Assembly: GCF_009017415.1 (NCBI RefSeq)
Contig: NC_092407.1
Coordinates: forward strand, 3,596,001-3,660,000
Length of the DNA stretch: 64,000 nt
From: Aspergillus flavus
Lineage: Eukaryota; Ascomycota; Eurotiomycetes; Eurotiales; Aspergillaceae
Direction: 5' to 3'
Shown: positions 21,786-33,172 of the stretch, one piece after another
Numbering within the stretch: the stretch's first letter is position 1
Layout: each line of letters starts with the position of its first letter
Notes under the pieces: generated by a model
Told to the model about the DNA's origin: nothing
What the model saw: only the letters and a program-made list of their open reading frames with translations
The model's database searches: none
Program-made: the position numbers and the translations under genes

Positions 21786-22643
21786 ATGGCCTCCGCGGAG
21801 CAGACATACCCGGTGCTCCCCAGCACCTTACTCATCATCTCCCTGAAGATGTACTTCACACCCACCCGAACATTAGATTATCTCCGCGCCCTCCTCGACC
21901 CCAAAAATGACATTGTGCGGCCAGAGAACCGCTCCAAGCTCCTGTTGGCCCTGATCCCTGACTTCCTGACCATCTACCCCAGCAACGAAATCATCAAAAA
22001 CTATGAATCCAGCCTAGCCCCTCAGGAAGCCAAGGCCCTGCCGCCCCCGTTCCTCCTCGGCGCCCAGGACTGCTTCTGGGAGCCGCTGGGCGCATACACC
22101 GGGGAAGTATCCCCACTCGCTCTCCGCTCCATGGGCGTGTCCATCGTCGAACTGGGCCACGCCGAGCGCCGCTCCATCTTCGGCGAAACAGACGACCAGA
22201 CAGGTCGCAAGGCCGCCGCGGCCTCCGCGCACGGTATGGTGCCGCTCGTATGCATTGGCGAGGTCACAGCGCCTGGCCCCGTTGCGTCCCAGGCCGTCGG
22301 ACTCGCCGTGCGCGAGTGCGAGGTGCAAGTCCGCGCAGTCCTAAAAGCCATCCCCGCCCATGCCCCTGTGATCTTCGCCTATGAGCCCGTGTGGGCGATC
22401 GGGAAACCCAAGCCCGCTGGAGTCGATCACATTTCTGCCGTGGTGGACGGCATCAAGGCGGTGATTGGGGAGCGTCCTGGGGACGTCCGTATTTTGTATG
22501 GGGGAAGTGCCGGGCCGGGCCTGTGGGGCGCGGGCGGTCTGGGGAAAGCCGTTGACGGCATGTTCCTGGGGAGATTCGCCCATGAGATCGAGGGTGTGCG
22601 GAAGGTGATCAGGGAAGTCGAGGAGACGTTGAACGTTGCTTGA
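21786..22643 (+). CDS. Triose-phosphate-isomerase paralogue (EryH/EYI1-like candidate)
   Basis: Intronless 285-aa TIM-barrel isomerase. The catalytic set of the family is visible: Lys21 in SLKMYF, His125 in ELGHAERR, Glu200 in [15 protein letters not shown] at 102-107 and the phosphate-binding [10 protein letters not shown] from residue 238. The usual Asn two residues before the catalytic Lys (NWK in glycolytic TIM) is Ser19 here, and the protein is some 35 residues longer than the ~250-aa glycolytic enzyme. This points to a divergent paralogue, as in EryH (L-erythrulose-1-phosphate isomerase) and Yarrowia EYI1. The divergent RpiB-family gene at 18.4-18.9 kb supports a tetrulose-phosphate pathway. 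It is convergent with the DHODH gene, with 361 nt between the stops. Confidence 0.88.
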   Translation: MASAEQTYPVLPSTLLIISLKMYFTPTRTLDYLRALLDPKNDIVRPENRSKLLLALIPDFLTIYPSNEIIKNYESSLAPQEAKALPPPFLLGAQDCFWEPLGAYTGEVSPLALRSMGVSIVELGHAERRSIFGETDDQTGRKAAAASAHGMVPLVCIGEVTAPGPVASQAVGLAVRECEVQVRAVLKAIPAHAPVIFAYEPVWAIGKPKPAGVDHISAVVDGIKAVIGERPGDVRILYGGSAGPGLWGAGGLGKAVDGMFLGRFAHEIEGVRKVIREVEETLNVA

Positions 22644-23004
22644 TATCTTTTTTTTTCTCTCTTTGCTTCATAGTATTGCGTTTTCATTATGAACTGCATG
22701 TGCATATCATAGAGGGGCAAAAGTCATGGTTCTGCGGTTGGGTGACGAAGTATACGAGCTTAGATTGTCATAATCCTTTTATCTCCCCTTTTCTCCTCTA
22801 TTAATTTTATACTGTCCCTGGATTAGGGTATATTGGGATATTCAATAGATAATTTCGGATGCTCCTTTATCAGGTATAGACTGGGAACGTGGAAAGGTCA
22901 ATTGAAAACAAATATTCCTGGCTTTTATAGAACGAATGTGAACGATCGCCGAATACTATTTACATATACTTTACTCAAAAACAGCCACTCCTATCTAAAT
23001 TTTT
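22644..23004. other. Intergenic region between convergent TIM-like and DHODH genes
   Basis: 361 nt between two stop codons, holding both 3' UTRs. T- and AT-rich; no gene seen. Confidence 0.5.
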
Positions 23005-24642
23005 CTAAGCTTTCTTCTCCTCGCGCATCTCCTGCTTGACACGAGTCACCGTGCCGCTACCACCATACACAATACCCGTATACATCATAGCGACAGAGGC
23101 TCCAGCATCAAGGACAGCCTGAGCCTGCTTGCCGTTGGTGATACCTCCCGAGGCAAAGATGACTTTACGGGGGAACTGGTTAGCGGGACTAGGCGCTTCT
23201 ACTGGAGGAACGTTTTCCGAGTCCGGTTCCGCCTGTACCAGTTTCGTAGTAGCGTCCTGGGCAGCTTCGGCGAGTTCCGGGGTAACGGGCGCTTGGTCGA
23301 GGAGAGCTCTGTACCGAGCTACCAGGGCCACTGTGCGGTCGAAGAGTTGAGGGCCAGAGTAACCACCGGTCTCTTTCAGGGTGGTCTGTTCTTTCGGGGA
23401 GAGGGGTACGCCCTTCGGCAGGGGCTCAGGGCGGCGGTTAGTTGTGTTTCCCACAATTACACCGTCGACGCCAGAGCCCTGGACTGCGGCGCAAATGCCG
23501 GAGACTTGTTCGTCTGCGTCCTCGTCGGGGCTGACCTTGACCATGACATAGGGCTTGGTTTTGCGGTCGACGCTCTTTGCTGCGCCGACGACGGCCTTCA
23601 GGATGGCGGTAAGAGGGGCAGTCGCCTGGAGATCACGCAAACCGGGAGTGTTCGGGCTCGAAACATTCACCACGAGAATATCAGCGTACTTGGCCACCCG
23701 ATCAACGCAGTACACATAGTCACGCTTGATGGCTTCGATGTCGGCATCTGGGGTGACCTTGTTCTTTGCGACCTGAACAGCGAGAAGTCGTCCTGGCCGG
23801 AGACTGCCCGGGGGAACACCAGCTTCGCCGTTCAGGACACGCTCCTCAGCCAGGTCGTGCAATCCGAATCCATGGGCGTAAGCGTAGTCGCGGACTCTCT
23901 GTTGCAGAACAGCTGCCATATGGTCGGCACCCTTGGAGTTGAGACCGTATCGGTTGATCATAGCTTTCTGGGACACGACCCGGAAGACACGAGGCCGGGG
24001 GTTACCTTCTTGTGGTAGCGGAGTGGTACCACCCACTTCGACAATTCCAGGTCCGAGCTCAAAGAGAGGGTCCGGGATTTCGGCGTGCTTGTCTAGTCCA
24101 GCGGAAATACCAATCGGGTTGGTTAAGGTGTATCCGAAGACCTAAAAGAACCAATTGTTCAGTATTAATAATTTAAACTGCCACCAAGAAACATCCATTA
24201 CCTCGGTAGCGAGGACACCATCACCGTCCTGGTTGCCCCGTTCTCTGGGGTGGAGTCCAAGCTTGTAAAGATTCTTCAAAGCATCCACCCCAATATGGTG
24301 CGCATCCTCCGCATCAGGGTACAACAGCCGGATCAGAGGGACCACGCCATAACGATGAAGACTAGCCCTAGTATCTGTTCCATACACGAAGCCAACTAGA
24401 AGGGTAAGAGCCAAGGAAGTACCAATCACAGTCTTCCGGAGTCCCCGGCCTGCCTTCTTGGGCGCCTGCTTCACGGCCTCCGTTGCCTCTGCGGTAGTAT
24501 CCGAGGCATACCTCAAGCCTGTTTGCCGAAACACAGGCTGTCTGTGGAGGATTGACGGTCGCTGAGAACAGCGGAGAGAAGGGATTGCGCGAGCTCTAGG
24601 CCCTGCAGACCTGAAGGCAATATTAATTGAGTTAGATGCCAT
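23005..24642 (-). CDS. pyrE: Dihydroorotate dehydrogenase, class 2, mitochondrial
   Basis: Inner-membrane flavoenzyme that oxidises dihydroorotate to orotate with ubiquinone, the fourth step of pyrimidine synthesis. Two exons (24642-24202, 24141-23005) with a 60-nt intron give 526 codons (525 aa). The N-terminus is arginine- and serine-rich, like a mitochondrial presequence, followed by a membrane segment at about residues 72-88 (VIGTSLALTLLVGFVYG). The class 2 core follows: NPIGISAGLDKHAEIPDPLF, VGGTTPLPQEGNPRPRVFR, NRYGLNS, and NVSSPNTPGLRDLQ carrying the catalytic serine, then VKVSPDED, VGNTTNRRP and ASGGITNGKQ with the FMN phosphate site. An insertion of about 50 residues rich in Pro, Ala and Glu sits before FPRKVIFASGG, as in other filamentous fungi. 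An ATG further upstream in frame would add 14 residues; the chosen start leads straight into the presequence. Confidence 0.94.
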
Positions 24643-25585
24643 ATTTACTGTTTGATGAACCAAGGACAATCCAATTATTGACAAGATCTTTGGTTTTTAT
24701 TTGACCTACGAATGGTTAGCGGCTCCATGTTAGGAATGCGCCCAACGACATAGATTTGAAGCATTGATAGGAAAAGACAGATAGCACCGACTCGACATGA
24801 CATAGGACTTGAATCTGTTTCTATATCCAGGTCTTCCATAACCTAGAGCATCGTACCACATGAACCGACGAACCCCCACCGATGACGGTACCGAGCTTTG
24901 AAGAGCGATCAATTGAAAGGGAAGAATTAACACGACTCACCACTTGAACTGGTCAATTGTAAACTACTAAGTCGGGCAAATAAGTGAAAAGCAATATAAG
25001 CTTTCCCAAGCCAAGCAGACAAGCCAATCCTCCACGAGACAACACTCGAGGATGGTGCTGGAGCAATTCTTAAAGTTCACTTTTGTTTCTTGCGTCAACG
25101 GATGCGGAGGGCGGTCAGATAATATCTGGCAGAATGGTGGACTGATGTAATGTGGGCGGTGTGGTAAACACTCTTGTGTCCAACGAGATGTTCTATGCTT
25201 TTGTAAAGACAACATTATACCTTCAAAGCCATTAGCCATTTTGCTTCAGGGTGAAAGTACACATGAAGCCACCAGCATGGCTAAAGAAGGAGTTTATTAT
25301 AGCTACGGGCCAAAGCCCTAGTAGTGATTTTTCTTAGGGCTCAATATTTGGTAGATTATGCATGACTGTATTCTGTTCGAGTCATAGTATTCAGTGCCAA
25401 TATTAGCTTATCTGCTTGGGTGCGAAGAGTGACAAGATCATAATAGTCATTTGCTTTAACATATATCCACTCATGTTCTGAGGAACAATTGGTGGCTTGG
25501 AATCACTGGTAGCATTGGCTCAATCTTTCCCTGGATTAGAACCTAACGCCGTTGCCGACTCCCTTATCATGCTGCTCTAAGACGT
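24643..25585. promoter_or_regulatory. Intergenic region: DHODH promoter and not2 3' flank
   Basis: 943 nt between two minus-strand genes. No coding frame, RNA gene or repeat is recognised. Confidence 0.45.
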
Positions 25586-27879
25586 TCATGAACCATGGTG
25601 CGGGAATCCAACGCGTGCGAGACCCCTGTTGGGATCCATTCTGTTGTCAAGATCTTCATACCGGAGAATAAACTCGCGCTGCCGGCAAGGTTTTCGTTAG
25701 CACGGGGAAGGGAAGCTTGGTTGCGAATGGGTCCTATCGTACTCTGATCTTTTTCCAGGTGGCAGGATCCCAGATTAAGTATATGCCTCGTTCACTGACG
25801 CCGCGCTCAACATCGACGGGTCCAGGATACGTTTCATCACGGGTAAGCCAACACCTCTCAATCTTATGGTATCTCCACTTGCGACCCATTAACTCTTCTG
25901 CCACGACTTCCTGCATGATGTCCCGCGGCATGCTGTAAAAGATGTAGAATAATGTCTCATCACTAAAGCTGGCAATACGTGACTGGAGTGGTTGGATGTT
26001 GGCAACGTTGTAACAAGAAGGAAGCGCAAAATCCTGTTCCAAGGGCACACCAGTCATGGATGCAACAAAGGGGGAAGCGAAAGATGTGTGTAAAGGTCTA
26101 ATGTACTTTAGTTTGAGCAAACAAAACATCCTCGGGTTAGTAGACATGGACATACTCCGGTTGGTTCAGGTCCAAGCCTAATGTCATCAGGTCCTGACCT
26201 ACTGCAAGAGCGGCGACATCTGGGCTATCGCTGTGGATCATGCGCAAAAGACCTGCTAGCCCGAATTTATCGAGCTCGCTCATCTCACCTAGCGGCGGTT
26301 GCTCGGCACTTTGGGCGGCTCCAGAAGCCTCTTGTGTCTCACCCGAGACAGACTGTTGTTCCGTGTAGTTGCGCTGGTTTGATAGCACAGCGCTATTCAT
26401 GTCCTGTGCAAAGGATCGTAAGCCGGGATACATAGAATCTTCATAGCAAGAGCCGAACCTCTTTTTCTTGACCTGACACCCCATTGGAGGCTTGGTTGAC
26501 GGGCGATCGTGAAGTTCCGATACCTGGTAATGATTAATCTTTCATCAAGCGATAAGTTAGGCCCTCAACAAACGTACTTCCTGATCCCGCATTGGCAGGC
26601 GACATTATTCTCTCCTGCCCGTTTATAGATGCTGAAATTGCGTTGCGATTCTGCGTGGACTGGGCTTGGCTTGCACCGGAAAGCGGTAGGCCAGCATTGT
26701 AACTACCAAATCCTGCACTTTGCATTAAGGATCCCCTACGATCTTGGCCAATCTCTGCGGCAACGTTGCGCCCCAGAGGAGGAAATTCATCAATATTGCC
26801 CGTCTGGGGCTGTGCGCCTGAGCCTAACTGACCACTGATGCCCTGTCCGCCGTTTCTGTAGTCATCGAGGCGATTGGCGAACTGAGCTCCAGATGGGAAT
26901 ACATCATCATGTGAGGGTTGAGATTGTTGTTGGGGGAGGGATTGCGTTTGGATAGGTCGTGAAGGTGCTTGAGACGTAGGGTGTTGCTGCCTTTGGACAG
27001 GGGTTTGTTGCATGGCCCGTTGGCTGGCATTTGCCCATACTAAGTGCCCCGGATTTTGAGCCTGGGACTGTGGGGGTGCTCCGGATAGAGAAGGAAAATC
27101 ACTAGCAGACAAACTCCCTGTATTAGCAGTCAAGAAAAGTTTCCATGCCTCTTGCGTACGGACAAGCCTCGAGGCGGGATGGGACACATGCGAGATCAAA
27201 CTCACGATAAATCAAGAGGTGTAGCAGGCTGCGACCCACTGAGGCTTTGTGCAAAAGACCCGATATTCCCCATATTGCGTTGCTGATTGTTCTGGATTCC
27301 TGGGGTTCCGCTGACAGGCAAGTTAAAATTCCAAGCAGCACCGCTCCCTATTTAGCTTTCCTCCATTAGCTTCCAACGCTCTGAGGTTTCCGAAGTATAA
27401 CGTCCGAATTAATCGCACCTAGTTTTCCGTTTGGCAAGCGCGCGGATGCCAGAGTCGCATTTCGAGCTTGTGCTTGTTGCTGTGCGGGGAATCCAGACAT
27501 ACCCCGGAGAGGTTGTGGGCCTGGTCCTAGTCGAGAGTATGAATAGTCAGCATGTGGTAGGTGAATTTACAGGTTCCAAACAAAAAGGGTTTGTGATATC
27601 TTCGTTCAAACTGCCGAGGCTTGATAAGGCCTTGCAAGGCTCCCGGTCGCAGACAAGATGCCATGTTGTGAATCTATGCAATTGGTGCAATGCTGAGTTG
27701 AACGTAGGGTATTGTTTGTTCACAAGAGAACCTTTGAAGTAACTGCAAGTACCCTGAAAGCAGTATATCGGCATACAGGGATTGATCAAAGGAAATCACT
27801 TCTGTGGCTTGCTATACCAACGCCGGGCCATGAACAGCACAAAGAGAAGAAAGGAAATTGACAAACCTGGCCGATTCAT
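25586..27879 (-). CDS. not2: Not2, CCR4-NOT complex subunit
   Basis: Scaffold subunit of the CCR4-NOT deadenylase complex, in which the NOT2/3/5 C-terminal domain contacts Not1 and Not3/5. My model has exons 27879-27867, 27526-27419, 27347-27206, 27113-26578, 26438-26156, 26097-25743 and 25678-25586, giving 510 codons (509 aa). The first intron is 340 nt after a 13-nt exon (MNRPG). The N-terminal half is Q-, S- and G-rich with PATPLDLSLSASDFPSLSG and NIDEFPPLG. Then comes ELDKFGLAGLLRMI and the NOT domain: PLHTSFASPF, SFSDETLFYIFYSMPRDIMQ, LMGRKWRYHKIERCWLTR, ending PHHGS. The junction at 26439-26577 is uncertain: a 54-nt intron (26524-26577) plus a 55-nt intron (26404-26458) also keeps the frame. 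The exon 3/4 acceptor is also unusual, since a CAG four bases earlier would break the frame. Confidence 0.85.
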
Positions 27880-28570
27880 GATGTGATACAAGCTTCTAAA
27901 GACTGTCTATTTAAGGTAGATATTGTAATTCGGAAATCCAAGAGAAAGTTAACACAAAGAGTCTGGGGAGGTATTGAAATCACCAGTGCTTCAAAGGATC
28001 TCTGCCCACTCTCATGCGACGGATACTGGAAGGTGGAGTGGCTGCAAACGCGCGCTTCCCTGTACGCACGGGCCATCTTAGCCGCCATTTGGCGCTGCTT
28101 GGTTCCGTAACTGGTAAGGTTTCTAGATGTTAAGGTCTCTTTCCAAGGGCCAACCCTCACTCATTTGCTTGGTTTGAAATTGATCCATAGGGATAATCAA
28201 GATGGGCAATAAGACCAAAGGCTTAACCCCATTTCATTATCTCTTCTTGATTATCCAATTGGAGAACAACCTCGTTACACTGTTCTAGTAGCTTTGGAAT
28301 CCCGTCCCGCACCTGGCAATAGGTTTATATGGGAACAAAGAACAACCGGATTCGTGTCGATAGTATTAAGCTCACTTGACAATTACTAACAACCCATAGG
28401 ATCAGGAACAGAGCCGCAGTAGGTTGCCGCGACGGAGCGTCACACACGGCAAGCGGCTGTTTAGTCACGTGGTTTACCCGCCGAAAAGTCCACTCGTTCC
28501 GTTAGCTTCTCGAGTCGGAGACCGCAGGCGTTCTACGAGTCTTCCTGTTGAAGGCTACCTCGAAACCACA
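27880..28570. promoter_or_regulatory. Shared divergent promoter of not2 and the mitochondrial uL29m gene
   Basis: 691 nt between two divergent start codons, with no gene visible. Confidence 0.5.
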
Positions 28571-29483
28571 ATGCATCGCCAATCGGTTGCGCGACTTGCT
28601 CGCCAGTGCGGGGGCCTTCCGCTGGCCGAATTGCCTCCTCCTTACCTTGCGCCGTCCCTTCATTTCTCCCGGATTCAGTGCTCGAACTTTTCGTCGACCG
28701 CTGTCGCCGCTGGCCATGGACGTGATCTGAGCAAGTCACGCGGTGTGTCCGCCATTCACCGTACCGGGCCCAAGTTTAAGCTGGGCGTCTCAAAATACCC
28801 TTTGCCCAAGCCTGTCTCGCCGGAATCACTCGATAAGCGTCATCCTACTCCGGATCATGGCCTTTGGGGATTCTTCCCTCCGGATCATCAGGCACTTAGC
28901 ACGCCAAAATACGATCATGCGCATGGTTAGTCCACTCTCCTTCGGCTTTTCTGAGGGGGGGCCAAGAAAAAAGTATCTACTGTGCACGGGGTGATGCTCA
29001 CCATCCGTTGTTTAGGCCGCTCCTGGTCGATTCAGGAACTCCGTGAGAAGTCCTGGGAGGATCTCCATGCTCTTTGGTGGGTCTGTGTCAAGGAGCGTAA
29101 TCGCATAGCCACTTCCCAACTGGAAAGACAGCGACTGAAGGCTGGTTACGGAGAATGGGAGCTTGATAACCGGGACCGGACGGTGAGTTCTTTTCCTACT
29201 CAGAAAGCTTCGGGATATTATATGCCTCTATACATTGGCAACGCTGTACTGGATATTGATCTAGCATGCTGAATTGCGAGGCTTCACCCCACTTTTGGGG
29301 TTTAAGCTAGTCCATGGAGATCGGGACACTAACGTTTGCTCTTGACAGATCCGCGTTACACAAAAGAGCATCAAGCACGTTCTCCGGGAAAGATGGTATG
29401 CCTGGGAAGACGCCCAGAAATTGTACAACAGTGGTTACCGGCCACAGGAAGAGGGTGCTGAAGAGGCATCGAGCACGGCATAA
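28571..29483 (+). CDS. mrpl4: Mitochondrial large-subunit ribosomal protein uL29m (MRPL4 type)
   Basis: Nuclear-encoded protein of the mitochondrial 54S ribosomal subunit, the counterpart of bacterial L29 at the peptide exit site. Three exons (28571-28925, 29016-29182, 29349-29483) with 90- and 166-nt introns give 219 codons (218 aa). The N-terminus (MHRQSVARLARQCGG...) is arginine-rich and free of acids, a good mitochondrial presequence. The L47/uL29m core spans exon 2 onward: RSWSIQELREKSWEDLHALW, WVCVKERNRIATSQLERQRL, KAGYGEWE and the third-exon IKHVLRERWYAWEDAQKLY. The last ~15 residues are acidic. It is divergent from not2. Confidence 0.92.
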
Positions 29484-30099
29484 TTTGGATAGAGCGTTAC
29501 AGTTTCCTGAAATGGATTGTAAGGGCTCCTGTCGCAGATTAGTTCTGTGTATGTAGTATTATCACTCTGTATTAGTCCAATTGATTTCATATGACTTGTG
29601 ATCTAGTTCAGATGCTTCATGGAGATGAGCACCGAAAAGGGGGGTGGATTTGTCGACCAGTCTATAGTCTTTCCAGGTCCAGATCGTATACTTTCCCACC
29701 CGAATAATTCAATAGTGCTGGGGTTGCCTGATTAGGGGTTAAGGTAAAGGTACTTACTTATGTATATATATTAATCGGCATCTATATACTCCTTTGAATC
29801 CACGATCTCCACAGATTATGTGGTTCATCCGATGGGAAAAGGGGTAAAAACGATTCAGGAGGTTTACGTATCTAGAATCATGATTTTATCCTATTTTGTC
29901 CTATTTTAGTGTATTTTTTCTTTTTCGTTTTCCTTTCGTTTACTAACTTCTCCCAGTACTAGTAAGAGAATTATTATCTTCCATGACTATTCTGGAAAAG
30001 TCGACTCCTTAACCATCACCCTGAGATGGGAGGTTATTTGGATCGGTGGATCCTTTAATTAGTTGAGGGGGAAGGGTACGGAGTACCGAATAATAAAAC

Positions 30100-30131
<32 letters not shown>

Positions 30132-30404
30132 CGTTGCTCACGAGTGATCCGCGGGGGATGGTTCAAAGTAGTTAAGAGTAAGTAATAGACTAACTAGTAG
30201 ACTACCTGACGGCCTGACCCAGAAGGTTGAAGGACCTCCTTTCAAAACACAAACTCACCGCTCCCATTCATTCATTCTCCGTCTCCGCATCCTCCCACTT
30301 CACCACTTCACTCTACTTTTTCCACCGAACTTTTGTTTAGTCTCATTTACATTGAAACTCTTCTCATTTCCCGCTTCTCGTGATATCCTACATCATATTC
30401 CACC
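29484..30404. promoter_or_regulatory. Intergenic region upstream of gdi1
   Basis: 921 nt that includes an (AAT)n tract at about 30101-30129 and an exact TACGGAGTA at 30077-30085. The last 130 nt before gdi1 are strongly C/T-rich, as expected near a fungal transcription start. No gene is seen. Confidence 0.55.
30101..30129. repeat. (AAT)n microsatellite
   Basis: Nine or more uninterrupted AAT units in the intergenic region upstream of gdi1. Confidence 0.9.
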
Positions 30405-32257
30405 ATGGATGAGATCGCCCCCGAATATGATGTTGTTGTTCTCGGCACTGGTATGTGCTACTAAAGCTGCTACCCCGCCGCTCAACAAGCTGGACTAACA
30501 CCCCTCTCAGGCCTGACCGAGTGTGTGCTTTCTGGGTATGCACTCGCTTCTATTTCCTAATGACATTTTTAGGTCACTTATTGATCAATATATAGTGTTC
30601 TGAGTGTCAAGGGAAATAAGGTTCTTCACATTGATCGCAATGATCACTACGGAGGGTAAGTATTCTTCTGACAGCTGTGCTGGGAAGCTATTCCGCCCGT
30701 CACACGTCACCCCCCCGCTAACATTTCGAAATAGAGAGGCTGCTTCCGTGAACATCGAAACAGTAAGTTCTGATAAACACGCCATGTGCACGATGTGCTA
30801 ATTCTGTTTCTTTTGCACTACGCAGCTTTTCAAGAAATACGGCAACGTCCGCCCCGGCGAAGAGCCATGGAAGAAGTATGGACGGGTCAATGACTGGAAC
30901 ATTGACCTGGTCCCCAAGCTGCTGATGGCCAACGGCGAGTTGACGAATATCCTGGTTTCCACCGATGTCACACGTTACCTCGAGTTCAAGCAGATTGCCG
31001 GCAGCTACGTCCAACAAGGAAAGAGCCCCAAGGCCACTGTGGCGAAGGTTCCTTCAGATGCCAACGAAGCACTTCGTTCATCTCTCATGGGCATGTTCGA
31101 GAAGCGGAGGGCCAAGAAATTTCTCGAATGGGTTGGCGAATTCAAGGAAGACGACCCTAGTACTCACCAGGGTTCGTGATCTGGGTCGGGGTGTTTGCAT
31201 CGTCATGACTGCTAACATAGTATAGGCTTGAACATTGCTCAGTGCACCATGAAGGAAGTCTATGACAAATTCAGCTTGGAAGAAAACACTCGTGACTTCA
31301 TTGGCCACTCCATGGCCCTGTATCAGTCCGACGACTATATTGGAAAGAGTGGAATGGCCGCCGATGCCATCAACCGCATCCGCTTGTACGTGAACTCTAT
31401 GGCCCGCTACGGCAAGTCGCCCTACATCTACCCGCTCTACGGTCTGGGTGAGCTCCCTCAGGGCTTCGCTCGTTTGTCTGCTATCTACGGAGGTACCTAC
31501 ATGCTTAACACCAACATCGATGAGGTCCTCTATGAGAACGGCAAGGTTTCTGGAATCAAGGCCACCATGAAGGATCGGGATGACAGCGGCGAAACCATGA
31601 GCTTCACCACCAAGACCAAGAAGATTCTGGCCGACCCATCTTATTTCCCTAGCAAGGCCAAGGTTACCGGATACTTGCTGAAGGCGATCTGCATCCTGAA
31701 GCACCCCATCGACAAGACGGACGGTAGCGACTCTCTGCAGCTGATCATTCCCCAGTCGCAGGTTGGAAGAAAGCACGGTAAGTGTTTTAACAGTATATGA
31801 AGGACGAAGATGACGATTTTTGCTGATACTGTCTAGATATCTACATCGCTATGGTTTCATCGGCACACAACGTTTGCCCCAAGGGCTACTATATCGCTAT
31901 TGTCTCGACCATTGCTGAGTCTGATGCTAACCACCACATTGAGCTGGAGCCTGGCTTTGAGCGCTTGGGTGAGATTGAGGAGAAGTTCTTCGGTCCCCCC
32001 ATTCCGCTCTACGAGCCTCTGGAGAGCGGTGAGAACGACAACATCTTCATCTCCAAGAGCTACGATGCTACATCTCATTTTGAAACCACAACAGGTAAGC
32101 CACGCCTTCATAACCCCAAGGGGGGCGGGTGAAGAAAGCTCGGTTCGGTGAGACTAACATGATATCAGCCGATGTTCGTGATATTTATCGCCGTGCGACA
32201 GGTGAAGAACTAGTCGTTGAAGGCCTCCGGGAGGATCAGCGGCTTGCCCAGGAGTAA
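30405..32257 (+). CDS. gdi1: Rab GDP-dissociation inhibitor
   Basis: Cytosolic chaperone that extracts prenylated, GDP-bound Rab/Ypt GTPases from membranes and recycles them. It is the most intron-rich gene in the window, with eight exons: 30405-30450, 30511-30535, 30596-30655, 30735-30762, 30826-31171, 31226-31777, 31837-32094 and 32169-32257. Together they give 468 codons (467 aa), the normal family length. The dinucleotide-fold start YDVVVLGTGLTECVLSG and HIDRNDHYGGEAASVN are shared by GDI and REP. The Rab-binding platform is seen in FKKYGNVRPGEEPWKKYGR and NIDLVPKLLMANGELTN, and the region SPYIYPLYGLGELPQGFARL is a GDI hallmark. Four of the introns fall in the first 420 nt, so the 5' exons are as short as 25 nt. 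It is convergent with the thioesterase gene. Confidence 0.96.
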
Positions 32258-32612
32258 ATACGCTGTCATCGCATTTGAGAATTAGGTAATATATCATTGC
32301 TTTGGATGTTTTAACTTGAGCCATAATTCCTTTTGGACTTTCTTTACCTTTTCTTAGCCTCTTTTGCATCCTCCAGACATGGCAATCTTGGAGACAGTAC
32401 ATTCCCTCCACTTTTGGTATATATGATGTACCCATAAGATAAGTAGACACCGGGTGCCTTTGAAGATCCTGAGGGTCCGGTGCTATGTTCTCCTACTCAG
32501 ACCGTCAAAAACAAGATGTAATGTTGCATGTTCAAGTCATCGCGCTCAATCTACACAGTATATTCTAACCGCCGCGTCCAAGAAGAAATCAAACACATGT
32601 ATGACGGTAGAA
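32258..32612. other. Intergenic region between convergent gdi1 and thioesterase genes
   Basis: 355 nt between two stop codons; it holds both 3' flanks and nothing else that I can recognise. Confidence 0.5.
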
Positions 32613-33172
32613 TCAGATTCTCCCACCCCCCTCGGGATCCGTATTGGCTTTCTCATGTTCACCCACCACACAGACAGAGCCATCATCAGCTCGTTGGATC
32701 TCCGCGCGCAGCAGCGCCAACCGCTTCCCCGTGTGGATCACCTCGCATACTAGTCGGATCTCGAGGCCTTTAGGGAGCGGGCGCAGGTACGTCACTCTGA
32801 GGTTCCGACTCACTCCACCTAAGGAAAAGTATCCCGGTTTGGAGAGACCCAGGAGGAGCGTGGTAGATAGAATATCAATCAACGTAGCAGCGCAGCCCCC
32901 GTGGAGTGTTCCCACGTAATTACACATCTTGGGGGTTACATTCAACAGGAATGAGACTCGGGCTGGGGGGCCCTGAGTTGCGGATTCAAAGCGAAGATCG
33001 GCAGCAGTCGAATCAATATCCCAGCGCTAGTTTACATCAGCGACTGACGTACAGGTTAAATTTCTGGGTGGAATGAGACCTCTTCGTCATCTTTCATGTT
33101 CATGCCATTAGAGTAATGAAAAACGAGGTCTTCGAATTCATCTAGTTTCCTGGCTGGGGCGCGGACCGGCAT
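32613..33172 (-). CDS. Hotdog-fold acyl-CoA thioesterase (PaaI/ACOT13-like)
   Basis: Predicted small thioesterase of the 4HBT/PaaI hotdog superfamily, hydrolysing acyl-CoA esters. Two exons (33172-33080, 33026-32613) with a 53-nt intron give 169 codons (168 aa). The hotdog signature is clear: VTPKMCNYVGTLHGGCAATL, with the Asn and the HGG active-site loop, then a helix IDILSTTLLLGL, then GGVSRNLRVTYLRPLPKG and LALLRAEIQRADDG. The first exon is not conserved in my memory of the family, and its intron donor (GTCTCA) is weak. However, the splice removes an in-frame TAA and gives a sensible join, DDEERWDIDS. Cellular location is unknown; no clear targeting signal is visible. Confidence 0.82.
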
